This document shows, one piece after another, positions 8,859-18,453 of a DNA stretch of 64,000 bases; the first letter of the stretch is position 1, and each line of letters begins with the position of its first letter. The DNA is from Rhodoblastus acidophilus (GTDB taxonomy: Bacteria > Pseudomonadota > Alphaproteobacteria > Rhizobiales > Beijerinckiaceae), in NCBI RefSeq assembly GCF_025961575.1, contig NZ_JAOQNX010000002.1:175539-239538 (forward strand), written 5' to 3'. Under the pieces are notes generated by a model. The model saw only the letters and a program-made list of their open reading frames with translations, was not told where the DNA came from and ran no database searches. Position numbers and translations under genes: made by a program.

Positions 8859-9146
8859 CTATTCGATGACTTTGGGAACGACAAAAAAGCCGTCCTCGCG
8901 GGCGGGCGCGTTGGCCAACACTTTTTGCTGGATATAGCCGTCAGTGATCTCGTCCACCCGCTTCTTCATGCGCATCGGCAGGACGGAGGTCATGGGCTCG
9001 ACGCCGGTGACGTCGACGCTGTTCAATTCCTCGACGAAGCCGAGAATGGCGTTGAGCTCGTTTTGCAGATGCGGGGCCTCATCCTCGCTCACACTGATGC
9101 GCGAAAGATGGGCGATGCGCCGCACCGTCGCCAGATCGACCGACAT
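8859..9146 (-). CDS. gatC: Asp-tRNA(Asn)/Glu-tRNA(Gln) amidotransferase subunit C
   Basis: 95 residues starting at the ATG at 9146 ([20 protein letters not shown]). This start matches the usual GatC N terminus, so the 20-residue upstream extension is rejected. GatC wraps the A/B interface of GatCAB. The conserved LxxELNxILxFVEEL helix and the C-terminal [13 protein letters not shown] are present. It is the first gene of the gat operon, and the promoter should lie in the 60 bp before it. Confidence 0.96.
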   Translation of the reverse strand: MSVDLATVRRIAHLSRISVSEDEAPHLQNELNAILGFVEELNSVDVTGVEPMTSVLPMRMKKRVDEITDGYIQQKVLANAPAREDGFFVVPKVIE

Positions 9147-9206
9147 TTGAGACTCCGTAGCCAAACAGGACGGATTGGCTATACAGCCGGCTTCCGCGCC
9201 GCGCAA

Positions 9207-9806
9207 TCACGGGCGGGCGGGGAAGTTGACCATGATCGACGACACTTTTGCGCCCGCGCCGCGCAGGCGCTTGTCGGTGGAGGCGATCTTGACGCCGTCG
9301 CCGCTCATGCCCTCGGGCAGGTCGCCGTCCACGGCGAAACGGATCGACAGCGTGCAGCCGCCGGGCAGGTTTGCGAGCTTGCCGCCGTGAAAATCCTCGA
9401 TATAGCCGCCGTAATCCCAATCGAAGCCGCTCACTTCGAAGGGCGCGCCATTGGCCGCCTCGACCGCCGCCACATCGGCGCCCGGGGCGAGACCGGCGAC
9501 CGTCCATTTGCCGCCCTCCTCCGGCAGCCGATAGCCCGAAGCCTTGGTCAGCTTGTCGTCGGAGAAAATGACCTCAATGCGCCGCGCCGGGTCCTTGTCG
9601 AACAGCACCAGGGCCTTGAGCTTTTCGCCCTCCGCCCCGGGAACGCGGGTGATTCTGGCGTCGGCGCCGAAGCGCTTTTTCAGGCTCGCGGCGGTGTAGG
9701 CGGCGGCCACCGGGCTGGCGCAGGTGGCCTCGCCTTCTCTGGGAACGGCCGGCTCGGCGCGGGCCGCGCCGGCGAGCATGAGGGCAAGGAACAGAACAAC
9801 GCGCAT
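9207..9806 (-). CDS. Hypothetical secreted protein
   Basis: 199 residues with a clear signal peptide ([17 protein letters not shown], cleavage after about 17). The mature part has two cysteines that could pair (near 29 and 151) and a central [18 protein letters not shown] segment. It resembles small exported proteins of Hyphomicrobiales with no assigned function. It follows the UPF0173 hydrolase by 8 bp, so the two probably share a transcript. No catalytic motif is recognised. Confidence 0.75.
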   Translation of the reverse strand: MRVVLFLALMLAGAARAEPAVPREGEATCASPVAAAYTAASLKKRFGADARITRVPGAEGEKLKALVLFDKDPARRIEVIFSDDKLTKASGYRLPEEGGKWTVAGLAPGADVAAVEAANGAPFEVSGFDWDYGGYIEDFHGGKLANLPGGCTLSIRFAVDGDLPEGMSGDGVKIASTDKRLRGAGAKVSSIMVNFPARP

Positions 9807-9814
9807 GGCCGGCC

Positions 9815-10513
9815 TCAGAACGACAGGGTTTCGCCGATTTTGGGCGTGTGGACGCGGGATTTGGCGCCCTCCATGGCCGCAACGAATTTGTCCGGGGTCG
9901 GGTCGATGATCGGAAACGTGCCGTAATGCATGGGGACGACGTCGCTGAAGTCGAAATAGCGGCGCGCCGCCAAAGCCGCCGTCGCCCCGTCCATGGTGAA
10001 ACGGTCGCCGACCGGGATCAGGCCGATCTGCGGCTTATAAAGTTCATGGGTCAGGGCCATGTCCGAGAAAAGGCCGGTGTCGCCGAAATGATGGACGCGC
10101 GGACCGCTGTCGGGGAGAATCACCACGCCATTGGCGTTGCCCATCGCCGTGAGTTTTCCGTCTATGGTCGCGGCGGCGGAATGCAGGGCCGGCGTCAGCG
10201 CCACGGCAAAGCTTTGCGCGGGGATCACGCCGCCGGTGTTGCCGGGATTGACGTTTTCGACGCCCAGTCCGTTCAGATGCATGCAGATTTCGAAATTGGC
10301 GATTACCTGCGCGCCATTTCTTTGCGCAATTTCCGCGGCGTCGCCGATATGGTCGTCATGACCATGGGTGATGACGATATGGGTGACGCCGGAGGTCGCC
10401 TCGTCGAAATCCAGGCTGAAATTCGGATTGCCCCGGAGAAACGGGTCGATCAGGATTTTCGCCGCGCCGAGATCGAGGCGAAAGGCGGAATGGCCGAGCC
10501 AGGTCAGTTTCAT
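9815..10513 (-). CDS. UPF0173 metal-dependent hydrolase (metallo-beta-lactamase fold)
   Basis: 232 residues. The metal motif HxHxDH is present as [10 protein letters not shown] near 50-58, with downstream His and Asp residues in [10 protein letters not shown] and MHYGTFP, typical of the UlaG/UPF0173 group. The substrate is not known. Some relatives hydrolyse phosphodiesters or lactones. It is divergent from ruvX, with a 60-bp shared upstream region, and leads a two-gene unit with the secreted protein. Confidence 0.92.
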   Translation of the reverse strand: MKLTWLGHSAFRLDLGAAKILIDPFLRGNPNFSLDFDEATSGVTHIVITHGHDDHIGDAAEIAQRNGAQVIANFEICMHLNGLGVENVNPGNTGGVIPAQSFAVALTPALHSAAATIDGKLTAMGNANGVVILPDSGPRVHHFGDTGLFSDMALTHELYKPQIGLIPVGDRFTMDGATAALAARRYFDFSDVVPMHYGTFPIIDPTPDKFVAAMEGAKSRVHTPKIGETLSF

Positions 10514-10573
10514 CGCGGTCCTCTCTGCTATAGAGCAAGTCTATCCCGGCCCAAGTTGCAAGTGAAACGCCCG

Positions 10574-11062
10574 ATGGAAGAAAATTTTAGTCCCGTCCTC
10601 ACGCTCGAAGACCTCAGCCTCCGCCTGACCGGCAAGGCGCGGCTGATGGGACTCGATCTGGGAACCAAAACCATCGGTCTCGCCTTGTCCGATGTCGAGC
10701 GGCGGCTGGCCTCGCCGCTGGAGACGATTCGGCGGACGAAATTCACGGCCGACGCCACACGGATGATCGAACTGGCGCACAATCATGAGGTTGCAGCTTT
10801 CGTCATCGGCCTGCCCCTCAACATGGACGGCAGCGAGGGTCCGCGCGCGCAATCGACCCGCGCCTTCGTCCGCCAGGCCGCGCCCCTGGCGAAAATTTCC
10901 TTTGTTTTCTGGGATGAGCGGCTGTCCACGGCGGCGGTGACCCGCGAACTCATCGCCCAGGACGCCAGCCGGGCGAAACGCGCGGAAGTTGTGGACCGCA
11001 TGGCCGCCGCCTACATTCTGCAGGGGGCGCTCGACCGTCTGGCGCGGCTGAGGAAAGGTTGA
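10574..11062 (+). CDS. ruvX: Putative pre-16S rRNA nuclease / Holliday junction resolvase YqgF
   Basis: 162 residues from the ATG at 10574 (MEENFSPVL). The RNase H-like core has [44 protein letters not shown] and [11 protein letters not shown], with the conserved acidic residues. YqgF/RuvX proteins mature the 5' end of 16S rRNA, and an alternative role as a resolvase was proposed. The long upstream open frame is antisense to the UPF0173 gene and is not coding. It is transcribed divergently from that gene. Confidence 0.95.
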   Translation: MEENFSPVLTLEDLSLRLTGKARLMGLDLGTKTIGLALSDVERRLASPLETIRRTKFTADATRMIELAHNHEVAAFVIGLPLNMDGSEGPRAQSTRAFVRQAAPLAKISFVFWDERLSTAAVTRELIAQDASRAKRAEVVDRMAAAYILQGALDRLARLRKG

Positions 11063-11309
11063 AAAACAGACCGTCGTCCTCCTCGACTCAGCCATATTTA
11101 CTCTTTATTACTGTTACTCAGGGGAAGAGAGTCGGGTCGTGGAACTTTCCCTATGGGTCGGAATTTATCGTTTGTCACATGCGCGCCATTGAGGGTATGG
11201 TTAACAACCCTTGGTTGTATATCGCATGAAGACGGCGATTTGTTACGAAAGCATGTGGTTTCCCCGTGAACCCCTGGTGGAAACGGGCATAAGGCTGGCT
11301 TGAGGCGAC

Positions 11310-11615
11310 ATGTTCAAGAAAACCAAAGGCGCGACATCAGCGCAAAATCGCCCCGCTCCCGTCGGGGATGAGGCCCGCCCCCGAGCCCTGGCCGCCGCGG
11401 AGGCGGATCTGCGTTATGACGAGCCCGAGGGCGACGCGGAACTCGTCGGCTCCGCCGAAGACACGGCGCGCTATATTGCCGACATGGTCGGCGCGCTGGC
11501 CGCGATGGCCGGCGAAGCGCGGCTCGACCTGCTCACCTATCTGCTGAACATGGCCCGGGTCGAGGCGGAACTGCAGTCGCGCCAGAGCGAGGACGGCGAC
11601 AGCGCCGAGGACTGA
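11310..11615 (+). CDS. Small acidic protein, unknown function
   Basis: 101 residues. The N-terminal third is basic and probably disordered. The C-terminal part (about 50-90) is an amphipathic helical segment, ARYIADMVGALAAMA followed by RLDLLTYLLNMARVEAE, and looks like a conserved module of Hyphomicrobiales hypotheticals. Start at the ATG at 11310. The 247-bp region upstream is relatively AT-rich and holds two GANTC sites (11095-11099 and 11129-11133) and a CAACC-CTT-GGTTG hairpin. No function is proposed. Confidence 0.7.
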   Translation: MFKKTKGATSAQNRPAPVGDEARPRALAAAEADLRYDEPEGDAELVGSAEDTARYIADMVGALAAMAGEARLDLLTYLLNMARVEAELQSRQSEDGDSAED

Positions 11616-11637
11616 AGTCCAAGACTGAAGCCAAAGA

Positions 11638-12825
11638 CTAAAGCGGACGAAGCGAAACGCGGTCGCCGCTGTGGCGCTCGAGGCGGCCTTCCAGCTCCAG
11701 CTCCTGAAGACGCATGCGAATCGCCGCCGGCGTCCAGCCTGAGACGCGCGCGAGCTCGTCCACGGACAGCGGCGTCGGACCCAGAATCTGATCGAGGGGC
11801 GCGCGCGCCATCTGTTCCGCGGCCGGCGTCGCCTGCGCCGGCGGGGCGGCTTCGGCCTCCATCAGCGGCGCGTCGTCGTCATATTCGTCCCACAGGCGCT
11901 CATGAATATAGGCCGCCCCGGGTTCGGCCAGCATGCCAAAGCCCGCCGCGCCCCGGCGCGCCAGCGGCGCCAGCCTGTCCGCCACATCCGCCGCGCTCCG
12001 GCACATGAAGGCGCCCTCCGCGAGCAGGTCGTTGGTCCCCTCCGTGCGCGGGTCGAGCGGCGAGCCCGGCACGGCGAAGAGGTCGCGGCCCTGTTCGCGG
12101 GCGAAGCGCGCGGTGATCAGCGTGCCCGAGCGCCGCTCCGCCTCCACCACCACCACGCCCAGCGCCAGCCCGGAGACCAGACGGTTGCGGCGCGGAAAAT
12201 CGCGGCCGCGCGGCTCGCAGCCGAGCGGCATTTCGCTGAGCAGCGCGCCGCGCGTCGCCACCGCCTCGATCAGGCCCAGGTTTTCCGGAGGATAGGGCCG
12301 ATCCAGCCCGCCCGCCAGCACGCCGATGGTCCCGCTCGCCAGCGCGTTTCTGTGGGCGCAGGCGTCGATGCCGCGGGCGAGGCCCGAGACCACGGCGAAA
12401 CCGGCGGCGGCGAGCCCCAGGGTCAGACGCTCGGTGAAGGCCAGGCCGGCGGCGGAGGCGTTCCGCGCCCCGACCACCGCGACAAGGGGGCGCGCGAAAA
12501 GACCGGACTCGCCGCGCAGACAGATCAGCGGCGGCGGCGCGTCGATGTGGACGAGGCCTTGCGGGTAATCGGGTTCGCCAAGCGCGATGAAGCGGGCCCC
12601 GAGCCGCTGCGCCATCTCCAGCTCGCGGGCGCAAGCCTCGCGGGAGGCGAGGGTGATCTTCCGGCCGACGCCCTGGCGGATGAGCGCCGGCAGCGCCGCG
12701 AGCGCCGCCGCCGCCGCGCCATGGCGCAGCATGAGCTTGTGAAAACTGCGCGGGCCGATGTTCTCGCAACGGATGAGCTGGAGCCAGTCCAGTCTTTGCT
12801 CGTCCGTGAGCGAGGCCGGCTTCAT
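11638..12825 (-). CDS. dprA: DNA-processing protein DprA (Smf)
   Basis: 395 residues. DprA binds incoming single-stranded DNA and loads RecA during natural transformation. The Rossmann-like core has [38 protein letters not shown] and [10 protein letters not shown]. The C terminus is a DprA winged-helix domain ([20 protein letters not shown]). The N-terminal SAM-like segment is also present. Its start overlaps the plsY stop (ATGA), placing it last in pyrC-plsY-dprA, a common order in alphaproteobacteria. Confidence 0.96.
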   Translation of the reverse strand: MKPASLTDEQRLDWLQLIRCENIGPRSFHKLMLRHGAAAAALAALPALIRQGVGRKITLASREACARELEMAQRLGARFIALGEPDYPQGLVHIDAPPPLICLRGESGLFARPLVAVVGARNASAAGLAFTERLTLGLAAAGFAVVSGLARGIDACAHRNALASGTIGVLAGGLDRPYPPENLGLIEAVATRGALLSEMPLGCEPRGRDFPRRNRLVSGLALGVVVVEAERRSGTLITARFAREQGRDLFAVPGSPLDPRTEGTNDLLAEGAFMCRSAADVADRLAPLARRGAAGFGMLAEPGAAYIHERLWDEYDDDAPLMEAEAAPPAQATPAAEQMARAPLDQILGPTPLSVDELARVSGWTPAAIRMRLQELELEGRLERHSGDRVSLRPL

Positions 12826-13409
12826 TTCTGGCCGATGCGCCCTTCGGTTCCGGCGCGCAGGCGCGCAATATTGTCGCGGTGCTTGACCCAGAGAATCACG
12901 GTCATGACCAAGGCCGCGCCCGCCGCCAGTTTTTGCCCCAGCAGCAGCAGGACCAGCGGCGAGGCCGCGCTGGCGACCAGCGCCGACAGCGAGGAATAGC
13001 GGCTGAGCTTGGCCGTGGTCAGCCAGATCGCGGCGAAGGCGAGGCCCGCCGGCCAGGCGACGCCGAGCAGCGAACCGATATAGGTGGCCACGCCCTTGCC
13101 GCCCTTGAACTTGAGCCAGACCGGGAAAATGTGCCCGAGAAAGGCGAAGAAGCCGGCGATGACCGCCGCCTCGGACGACAAGGGCGCGAACAGCAGCGCG
13201 GCGGCGGTGGCCTTGAGCGCGTCGAGCACCAGGGTGGCCGCGGCAATGTCCTTACGTCCCGTGCGCAACACATTGGTCGCGCCGATATTGCCGGAGCCGA
13301 TGGCGCGCACGTCGCCGAGGCCCGCCGCCTTGGTCAGCAGCAGGCCGAAGGGGATGGAGCCGAGCAGATAACCGACGACGGCCGCCGCCGGCAGGATGAG
13401 GCCGCTCAT
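12822..13409 (-). CDS. plsY: Acyl-phosphate:glycerol-3-phosphate acyltransferase PlsY
   Basis: 195 residues, an integral membrane protein with about five to seven helices. The three family motifs are visible: [14 protein letters not shown] (motif 1), [13 protein letters not shown] (motif 2) and the C-terminal [14 protein letters not shown] (motif 3). It acylates glycerol 3-phosphate at the inner membrane to begin phospholipid synthesis. Both ends overlap neighbouring genes by four bases, indicating coupled translation with pyrC and dprA. Confidence 0.97.
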   Translation of the reverse strand: MSGLILPAAAVVGYLLGSIPFGLLLTKAAGLGDVRAIGSGNIGATNVLRTGRKDIAAATLVLDALKATAAALLFAPLSSEAAVIAGFFAFLGHIFPVWLKFKGGKGVATYIGSLLGVAWPAGLAFAAIWLTTAKLSRYSSLSALVASAASPLVLLLLGQKLAAGAALVMTVILWVKHRDNIARLRAGTEGRIGQK

Positions 13410-14716
13410 GAGAAAATCCTCGCATCCTTGCCATGGACCACGACGCCCGCGACCATGGTGGTCTTCACCACGCCCTGCAGCCGCGCCTCGTCAAAAGGCG
13501 TGTTCTTGCAGCGCGATTTCAAAACGTCCTTGTTCAGAACGAAGGGTTCGTCCGGGTCGAAGACGATCAGATCCGCCGGCGCGCCCTTTTTCAGCCGTCC
13601 CTGCGGCAGGCGCAGGATATCGGCGGGACGGGAGGTCATGGCGCGCAGGACCTGGGGCAGCGACACCGCGCCGGCGTGGACGAGGCGCAAGGCGGCGGGC
13701 AGCAGCGTTTCCAGGCCGACCGCGCCGAAATCGGCTTCGGCGAAGGGCAGCCGCTTGGTCTCGACATCCTGCGGGTCGTGATCGGAAAAGATGATGTCGA
13801 TCAGGCCGCTGGCGACCGCCTCGACCAGAGCGAGGCGCTCCTCCTCGCGGCGCAGCGGCGGTTTCACCTTCAGAAAGGTGCGGTAATCGCCGATGTCGTT
13901 TTCGTTGAGGGTCAAATGGTTGATGGTGACGCCGCAGGAGACCGGCAAGCCCTCGGCCTTGGCCTTGGCGATGGTTTCCAGCGCCAGACTGGTCGAGATC
14001 GGCGCGGCGCAATAGCGGGCGCCGGTCATGCGGACCAGCCGGATGTCGCGATCCAGCGCAATCGCCTCGGCCTCGCGCGGGGCGCCGGACAGGCCGAGCC
14101 GGGTCGCCAGCTCGCCCGCGTTCATCACGCCGGCGCCGGCGAGATCGCGGTCCTCGGGGAAATGCACGATCAGCGCGTCGAAATCCCGGGCATAGGTCAG
14201 CGCGCGCCGAAGCGTTTGCGAATTGCGGATCGAATGGGAGCCATCGGTGAAGGCGACCGCGCCGGCTTCGCGCAGCAGCCCGAACTCGGAAATTTCCTTG
14301 CCGTCCAGGCCTTTCGAAATGGCGGCGGCGGGCAGGACGCGGACGCGGCCGTGGTCTCGGGCGCGGCGCTTCAAAAAATCGACGACGGCGGGGTCGTCGG
14401 TGACCGGACTTGTGTCGGGGCTGGCGACCAGGGTGGTGACCCCGCCCGCCGCCGCGGCCGCCGTCGCCGTGGCGATGGATTCGCGGTGCTCGCCGCCGGG
14501 TTCGCCGACATAGGCGCGCAAGTCGATCAGGCCGGGAGACAGCACATTGCCGGCGCAATCGATCACGCCAGTGTCGCGCGAAAAGGCGCCGGGCGCGATC
14601 TGTTCGCCGAAATCCAGGATGCGGCCGTCCTCCACCAGCAGACCGCCGCGGGTTTCCGCGCCGGTTTCGGGATCGACGAGGCGGGCGTTGACGAAGGCTG
14701 TGGGGCTTGCGGACAT
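13406..14716 (-). CDS. pyrC: Dihydroorotase-like protein (PyrC/PyrX type), metal ligands missing
   Basis: 436 residues from the ATG at 14716 ([13 protein letters not shown]). The overall fold is that of a class I dihydroorotase: [40 protein letters not shown]. However, the metal-binding DxHxH before REPG is replaced by [10 protein letters not shown], and the later HxxH of the barrel reads YCAAPIST. The zinc ligands therefore appear lost. This matches the non-catalytic pseudo-dihydroorotases (PyrC'/PyrX) that stabilise aspartate transcarbamoylase. Here pyrB is not adjacent: 284 bp without a gene follow upstream. A catalytic pyrC should exist elsewhere. Confidence 0.85.
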   Translation of the reverse strand: MSASPTAFVNARLVDPETGAETRGGLLVEDGRILDFGEQIAPGAFSRDTGVIDCAGNVLSPGLIDLRAYVGEPGGEHRESIATATAAAAAGGVTTLVASPDTSPVTDDPAVVDFLKRRARDHGRVRVLPAAAISKGLDGKEISEFGLLREAGAVAFTDGSHSIRNSQTLRRALTYARDFDALIVHFPEDRDLAGAGVMNAGELATRLGLSGAPREAEAIALDRDIRLVRMTGARYCAAPISTSLALETIAKAKAEGLPVSCGVTINHLTLNENDIGDYRTFLKVKPPLRREEERLALVEAVASGLIDIIFSDHDPQDVETKRLPFAEADFGAVGLETLLPAALRLVHAGAVSLPQVLRAMTSRPADILRLPQGRLKKGAPADLIVFDPDEPFVLNKDVLKSRCKNTPFDEARLQGVVKTTMVAGVVVHGKDARIFS

Positions 14717-15000
14717 GAGGTTTCGATAGCGCGCGGTCGTTTTTTCCGCAATGCCCAAGCCGCGTTTCCACCGTTTTCGCGGGAAATCCGCCCTGCCCGG
14801 CCAGGCGGCCGGCGCCGGACGAACGCAGTTTGCAGATTGTGAACGGAAATCGCTGAAATGCGCGCGATTTTCGTTAAACGCCGTTAACGCTTCGCTTCGT
14901 ATGACCCGAGCGTCAGATCGCGGCCACAACGTCAGACCTACGGGCCAACACGTTGAAAAAAAGCGATTAAAAATCCGAATCGTCATGGAGAGCAGAACGA

Positions 15001-15252
15001 ATGAACGGCGAGCGACCGATCTCAGTCCATCTTGAACGCGCCCTCGTGGACGTCCTGTTCGCGATCTCCGAGTTCGACCTGATGCGCGCGCAAACCACCG
15101 CGCGCGGGGAGGCCTTTGCGTATGACACGCTCGGCGCGCTGTTGCTGCTGCTGCGCTCGGCGCTGGATTCCGCGGTGATGCTGGCCCAGGAGTTCGCCCG
15201 GTCCAGTGCTCTAAGGCCGGACGGGCCCGCAGAGGAGCCGGTAAAGCCCTGA
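15001..15252 (+). CDS. Small hypothetical protein
   Basis: 83 residues from the ATG at 15001, with GGAGAGCAGAACGA just upstream as ribosome site. Composition is normal for a helical protein (VHLERALVDVLFAISEFDLM, then LLLLLRSALDSAVMLA). The last 42 bp overlap the convergent membrane-protein gene. No family is recognised and it could be spurious. Confidence 0.5.
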   Translation: MNGERPISVHLERALVDVLFAISEFDLMRAQTTARGEAFAYDTLGALLLLLRSALDSAVMLAQEFARSSALRPDGPAEEPVKP

Positions 15253-15795
15253 GAGGCCGGCGCCGGCCAGCGCCTCCATGCCCAGGCCGATCTCGGAGGC
15301 GCCGAGCCCCAGCGCGTCGGGAATCCACGCCATGGCGAAGCCGATGACGGCGCCGACGCCCGCATAAGCGGCGACAGCGGAGAGGCCGAGGGCGCCGGCG
15401 AGTTTGCGCGTGAGCCAGAGATTGGCGGTGTAATTGAGGAAGGTGATCAGGACGGTCCAGCCCAGGACGAAGGCCGCGGCATTGGGGCCGATCAGGGCGA
15501 GGAACTCCTGGCTCATCGGCTCCAGGGCGCTTGGCATGCCCTGGAGGGCGACATCATGCTTGCCGAGGGCGCCGAGCGCGACCGTCACCGCCGTCAGGGC
15601 GGCGCAGGCGATCAGGGCGGCGCCGCGGTTCTGGGGCGTCGGTGGGGCGGACGACCTCGGCTCCGAGCTTTCCGCAGCCTCGGCGAACAGATAGGCGCGC
15701 TGCTCAGGCGTCAGCGCCAGCTCCGCCGCTCTGGGCGCAAGCCTGGCGACAGACGGAGCGGGCGCGCGGTTTCGTCGTCCGAAGGGTGCGGTCAT
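15211..15795 (-). CDS. Hypothetical membrane protein of a glycosyltransferase cluster
   Basis: 194 residues. The first 55 are polar, followed by about four hydrophobic helices (near 60-78, 102-120, 128-160 and 165-185). No family is recognised. The start overlaps the stop of the glycosyltransferase-like gene at 15792 (ATGA), so it is translationally coupled. Position suggests a membrane partner for the two upstream sugar-transfer proteins, but this is inference only. Confidence 0.65.
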   Translation of the reverse strand: MTAPFGRRNRAPAPSVARLAPRAAELALTPEQRAYLFAEAAESSEPRSSAPPTPQNRGAALIACAALTAVTVALGALGKHDVALQGMPSALEPMSQEFLALIGPNAAAFVLGWTVLITFLNYTANLWLTRKLAGALGLSAVAAYAGVGAVIGFAMAWIPDALGLGASEIGLGMEALAGAGLSGLYRLLCGPVRP

Positions 15796-16874
15796 GGCGG
15801 GGAGGATGCGGCGGAAATCTTGAGATTTCCTTGCGGCAATCCTCCATCCCCGGCCCTATCGCCCTGCCTGAGCCGGCCCAGCGCCGCCATCACGTCGACA
15901 AAACTCTGATGGAGCATGCCGCCGAAGGCCTCGCCGCGCAAAAAACTCCAGTCGGTCGACCAGTTCGGCGCGACGCCGGCCTGTTGCTGGATGCGCCGCA
16001 TCAGGTCGACGAGACGGAGCCGATGCGGGGCGATGCGCCGCCTGACCCCATTGGCGATCATCTGCGGGTCGATGCGCCGCGCCGCCATTTCCCGGACCGC
16101 CTGCGCCACGGCCTCCGGCGTCGGCTCGCAGACGCGCCACCAGGCGGGATCGGCGAAGGCGTCGCGCCCGCCCTTGTTGGCGACGCTGACCACCGGCACG
16201 CCGCACAACAAATATTCGATTGAGGCGTACATGGCGCCTTCGACGAAGGACAGGCACAGCCCGACCCGCGCCTTGCCGATGGCCTCGGCCGTTTCGCGCG
16301 GCGAAAGCCGCCGGTAGCGCGCCGGATCGGTCGCGCCGCCATTGATGAAATGCGCATAGGTCAGCATCCGCTCGACGCGGGCCGCATCCTCCGCCGAATG
16401 CGCCGGGCTGAAAACCAGGGCAAGGTTGTCGACCAAGCGGGCGAGATGGTGATTCTTGAAGGCGTCGAAGCGCGCATTGTAGAGCGCGTCGAAATGTTTG
16501 GGGACCGCGGTCGGCGTGAACACGGTTTCATCGACCAGGGCGTTGTGGTGGACGTTCCACCAGTCGAGCCCGAGCGCATGGGCCACGGCGGCGTCCTCGG
16601 GTTCGGCGGTGAGGATGATCACATGGCCCGGCCCATGCCGGGCGAGCGCGCGGGTGAGAATGGCGCGGTAGCTGTCATTCTTGACGGCATCGGCGAAATG
16701 CCAAGTCGGCTGGATGAGGAAATAGGGTTTTTCCTCGCCCAGCAGATCGGCGAAATGGGACAGGGTGTCGGTTTCGCGCCCGGGAATCTCGACCAGATTG
16801 GTGGTTGAAGTCAGCAGCACCGGCGGATGGGCGCAGAGCAGCGCCATATGCATTCTGAAATCCGCGGGAACCAT
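15792..16874 (-). CDS. Glycosyltransferase-like protein (GT-B type)
   Basis: About 360 residues from an ATG at 16874, 17 bp after the upstream stop. The C-terminal half looks like the donor-binding part of a GT-B enzyme: VGLCLSFVEGAMYASIEYLL, then CGVPVVSVANKGGRDAF, the expected position for a glutamate-containing donor motif. An internal segment FLIQPTWHFADAVKND is also distinctive. The acceptor and donor are unknown. It is the middle gene of a three-gene overlapping unit with the DUF6492-like gene and the membrane protein. The start is uncertain, as earlier in-frame starts lie inside the upstream gene. Confidence 0.7.
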   Translation of the reverse strand: MVPADFRMHMALLCAHPPVLLTSTTNLVEIPGRETDTLSHFADLLGEEKPYFLIQPTWHFADAVKNDSYRAILTRALARHGPGHVIILTAEPEDAAVAHALGLDWWNVHHNALVDETVFTPTAVPKHFDALYNARFDAFKNHHLARLVDNLALVFSPAHSAEDAARVERMLTYAHFINGGATDPARYRRLSPRETAEAIGKARVGLCLSFVEGAMYASIEYLLCGVPVVSVANKGGRDAFADPAWWRVCEPTPEAVAQAVREMAARRIDPQMIANGVRRRIAPHRLRLVDLMRRIQQQAGVAPNWSTDWSFLRGEAFGGMLHQSFVDVMAALGRLRQGDRAGDGGLPQGNLKISAASSPP

Positions 16875-16891
16875 GCCGGACCGAACCAAAG

Positions 16892-17800
16892 TCAAAGTTT
16901 CAGGAGGTCCAGATGGCGCGAGGCCATTTGCACCCATGTGAAGCTGCGCGCCAGCACCGCTTCGGTCAAGCCCTCCTCCGCCGCCCGCAGCGCCGCCTCG
17001 CGCTTGGCGACATGGAACACCGGCGAGACCCGGAATTCCGTTTCGGCGGCATGAAAGGCGGCGGCATATTCGCCGTACCAATTATACTCCCAGGGCGCGA
17101 TCTTGATGGTTTCGACGAGATCGAGACCTCCGGAGGCCATGCATTGCTCGAAAGCGATCAGAATGTCGCGCGCGAAAATCTGGCCGGGCTGGTAGAAAAA
17201 CCATTGTTTCGCGCCAAAGAATTCGAAAATCGCGCCGCTGCGCGCTTCGAGCGACATTTCGGCCTCGCTCAGCGCGCTGATGGCGTGAAGCCGGGAAAAA
17301 TCGAGCCGAGGCGGTGGACGAACCGGCGGGAAATCCTGCGGTTGTGGCGTTCCCCCGGCTTTCGCGTAGGCCAGCAGCGGCGCGCTTCCCTCGGGCTCCA
17401 GCACGGTGCGCAGGCCGGAGCCCCAGACGATCGCGGTCTTGCCCGGCGGCGGCGCGAGGTCGGCTCGGGTCACGTCGGCGATGAAATAGCTGTCGGAATC
17501 CAGCACGGCGTGGTGGTCGAGCCCGGTGGCGCGCCAGGAGGCGAGCTTGCAGACCTGTTGCGCATACCAGCCGGGCAGCGCGGCAAGGTCGAAGCCGCAA
17601 TAATCCTCGTCCGCGACGATGGTCACATTTTTCGGCGCGCCGAGCAGGACCAGGAACGGCTTGATGTCGCGGGAGGGCAGCGACAGGGTCAGCGGCAAAT
17701 TGTCCGGGTTATGCGCGGCGAAGGACGCCAGCATCACCCGCAGATGCTTGAAGTCATAAGCATAGGACTTGCAGAAAAATCCCACTTGCGGATCGGCCAT
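16892..17800 (-). CDS. DUF6492-like putative glycosyltransferase
   Basis: About 302 residues from the ATG at 17800 (MADPQVGFFCKSYAYDFKHL), which has AAGGG at good spacing. In-frame starts at 17833 and 17866 run into a dispersed repeat and are less likely. The N-terminal Rossmann-like part contains HHAVLDSDSYFIADV, where DSDSYF resembles a DxD nucleotide-sugar motif. This matches the DUF6492 group of putative GT-A enzymes. It is first in the three-gene cluster, and a function in decorating a surface glycan is plausible but unproven. Confidence 0.7.
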   Translation of the reverse strand: MADPQVGFFCKSYAYDFKHLRVMLASFAAHNPDNLPLTLSLPSRDIKPFLVLLGAPKNVTIVADEDYCGFDLAALPGWYAQQVCKLASWRATGLDHHAVLDSDSYFIADVTRADLAPPPGKTAIVWGSGLRTVLEPEGSAPLLAYAKAGGTPQPQDFPPVRPPPRLDFSRLHAISALSEAEMSLEARSGAIFEFFGAKQWFFYQPGQIFARDILIAFEQCMASGGLDLVETIKIAPWEYNWYGEYAAAFHAAETEFRVSPVFHVAKREAALRAAEEGLTEAVLARSFTWVQMASRHLDLLKL

Positions 17801-17834
17801 GACCAGCCCTTGTCGCAATTGCTGAAAAAACATT

Positions 17835-17899
17835 GGGCCGCCCCCGCCCTTCGAGACGCCCGCCAAGGCGGGCTCCTCAGGGTGAGGGCTACTCTATGA
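17835..17899. repeat. Dispersed repeat family 1, copy B
   Basis: CGCCCCCGCCCTTCGAG, ACGCCCGCC-AAG-GCGGGC and TCCTCAGGGTGAGGGCTACT are all present. The central GCCCGCC/GGCGGGC arms form a hairpin. The element sits between the glycosyltransferase cluster and folA, and its downstream part borders the folA terminator. Confidence 0.8.
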
Positions 17900-17904
17900 T
17901 TCCA

Positions 17905-17928
17905 TTGAAAAGGCTGCGACGCAGCCTG
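17905..17928 (-). terminator. Intrinsic terminator of folA
   Basis: On the minus strand AGGCTGCG-T-CGCAGCCT forms a perfect 8-bp stem beginning directly after the folA stop and is followed by TTTTC. This is a short Rho-independent terminator. Confidence 0.65.
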
Positions 17929-18453
17929 CTAGACCCGCCCAAAGTCGACATATTCGAGGTCGGCCTCGTCCTTGTCGCCGCGCGGCGGCTTTTCCCTGCG
18001 CAATTCCCGCCACTGCGTCCAGTCGACCTCGGGGAAGAACACGTCGGCCTGCGGCTCGCAATCGACGCGGGTCAGCCGGAGGAAGCGGGCGCGCGGCAGG
18101 GCCTTGCGGAAGAATTCGGCGCCGCCGGCGACGATGATCTCGGCGCAATGCAGGCTCTTGCCGAGATCGTCGGCGAGCGCCACCGCAGACTCGAAATCGC
18201 CGGCGAGATGGGCGTGGGCGGGCGGCTCGCCTTTGAAATAAGCGGGGTCGCGGGTGACGACGACGGTTTCGCGTCCCGGCAGCGGCTTGCCGATGGATTC
18301 AAAAGTCTTGCGGCCCATGATCAGCGGCCGCCCCCAGGTGATCTCCTTGAAGCGCTTGAGATCGCTCGGCGCGCGCCAGGGTATGGCGTTGCGATGGCCC
18401 AGCGCGCCATTGCGGGCGATCGCGGCGACAATGGTCAGCGACAGGTCGCTCAT
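17929..18453 (-). CDS. folA: Dihydrofolate reductase
   Basis: 174 residues from the ATG at 18453 (MSDLSLTIVAAIARNGALG). The upstream 18-residue extension is not conserved. The fold signatures AIPWRAPSDLKRFKEIT, GRPLIMGRKTFESIG and LPGRETVVVTRD are present, and the active-site acidic residue is replaced in the usual bacterial position by the IPW context. It reduces dihydrofolate to tetrahydrofolate using NADPH. thyA, usually its neighbour, lies 5 kb away beyond the efflux genes. Confidence 0.95.
   Translation of the reverse strand: MSDLSLTIVAAIARNGALGHRNAIPWRAPSDLKRFKEITWGRPLIMGRKTFESIGKPLPGRETVVVTRDPAYFKGEPPAHAHLAGDFESAVALADDLGKSLHCAEIIVAGGAEFFRKALPRARFLRLTRVDCEPQADVFFPEVDWTQWRELRREKPPRGDKDEADLEYVDFGRV

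Noticed and set aside
11063..11309. A small RNA or attachment site
   Set aside because: The region is AT-rich with a short hairpin and two GANTC sites, but no RNA family or att-like direct repeat can be supported.
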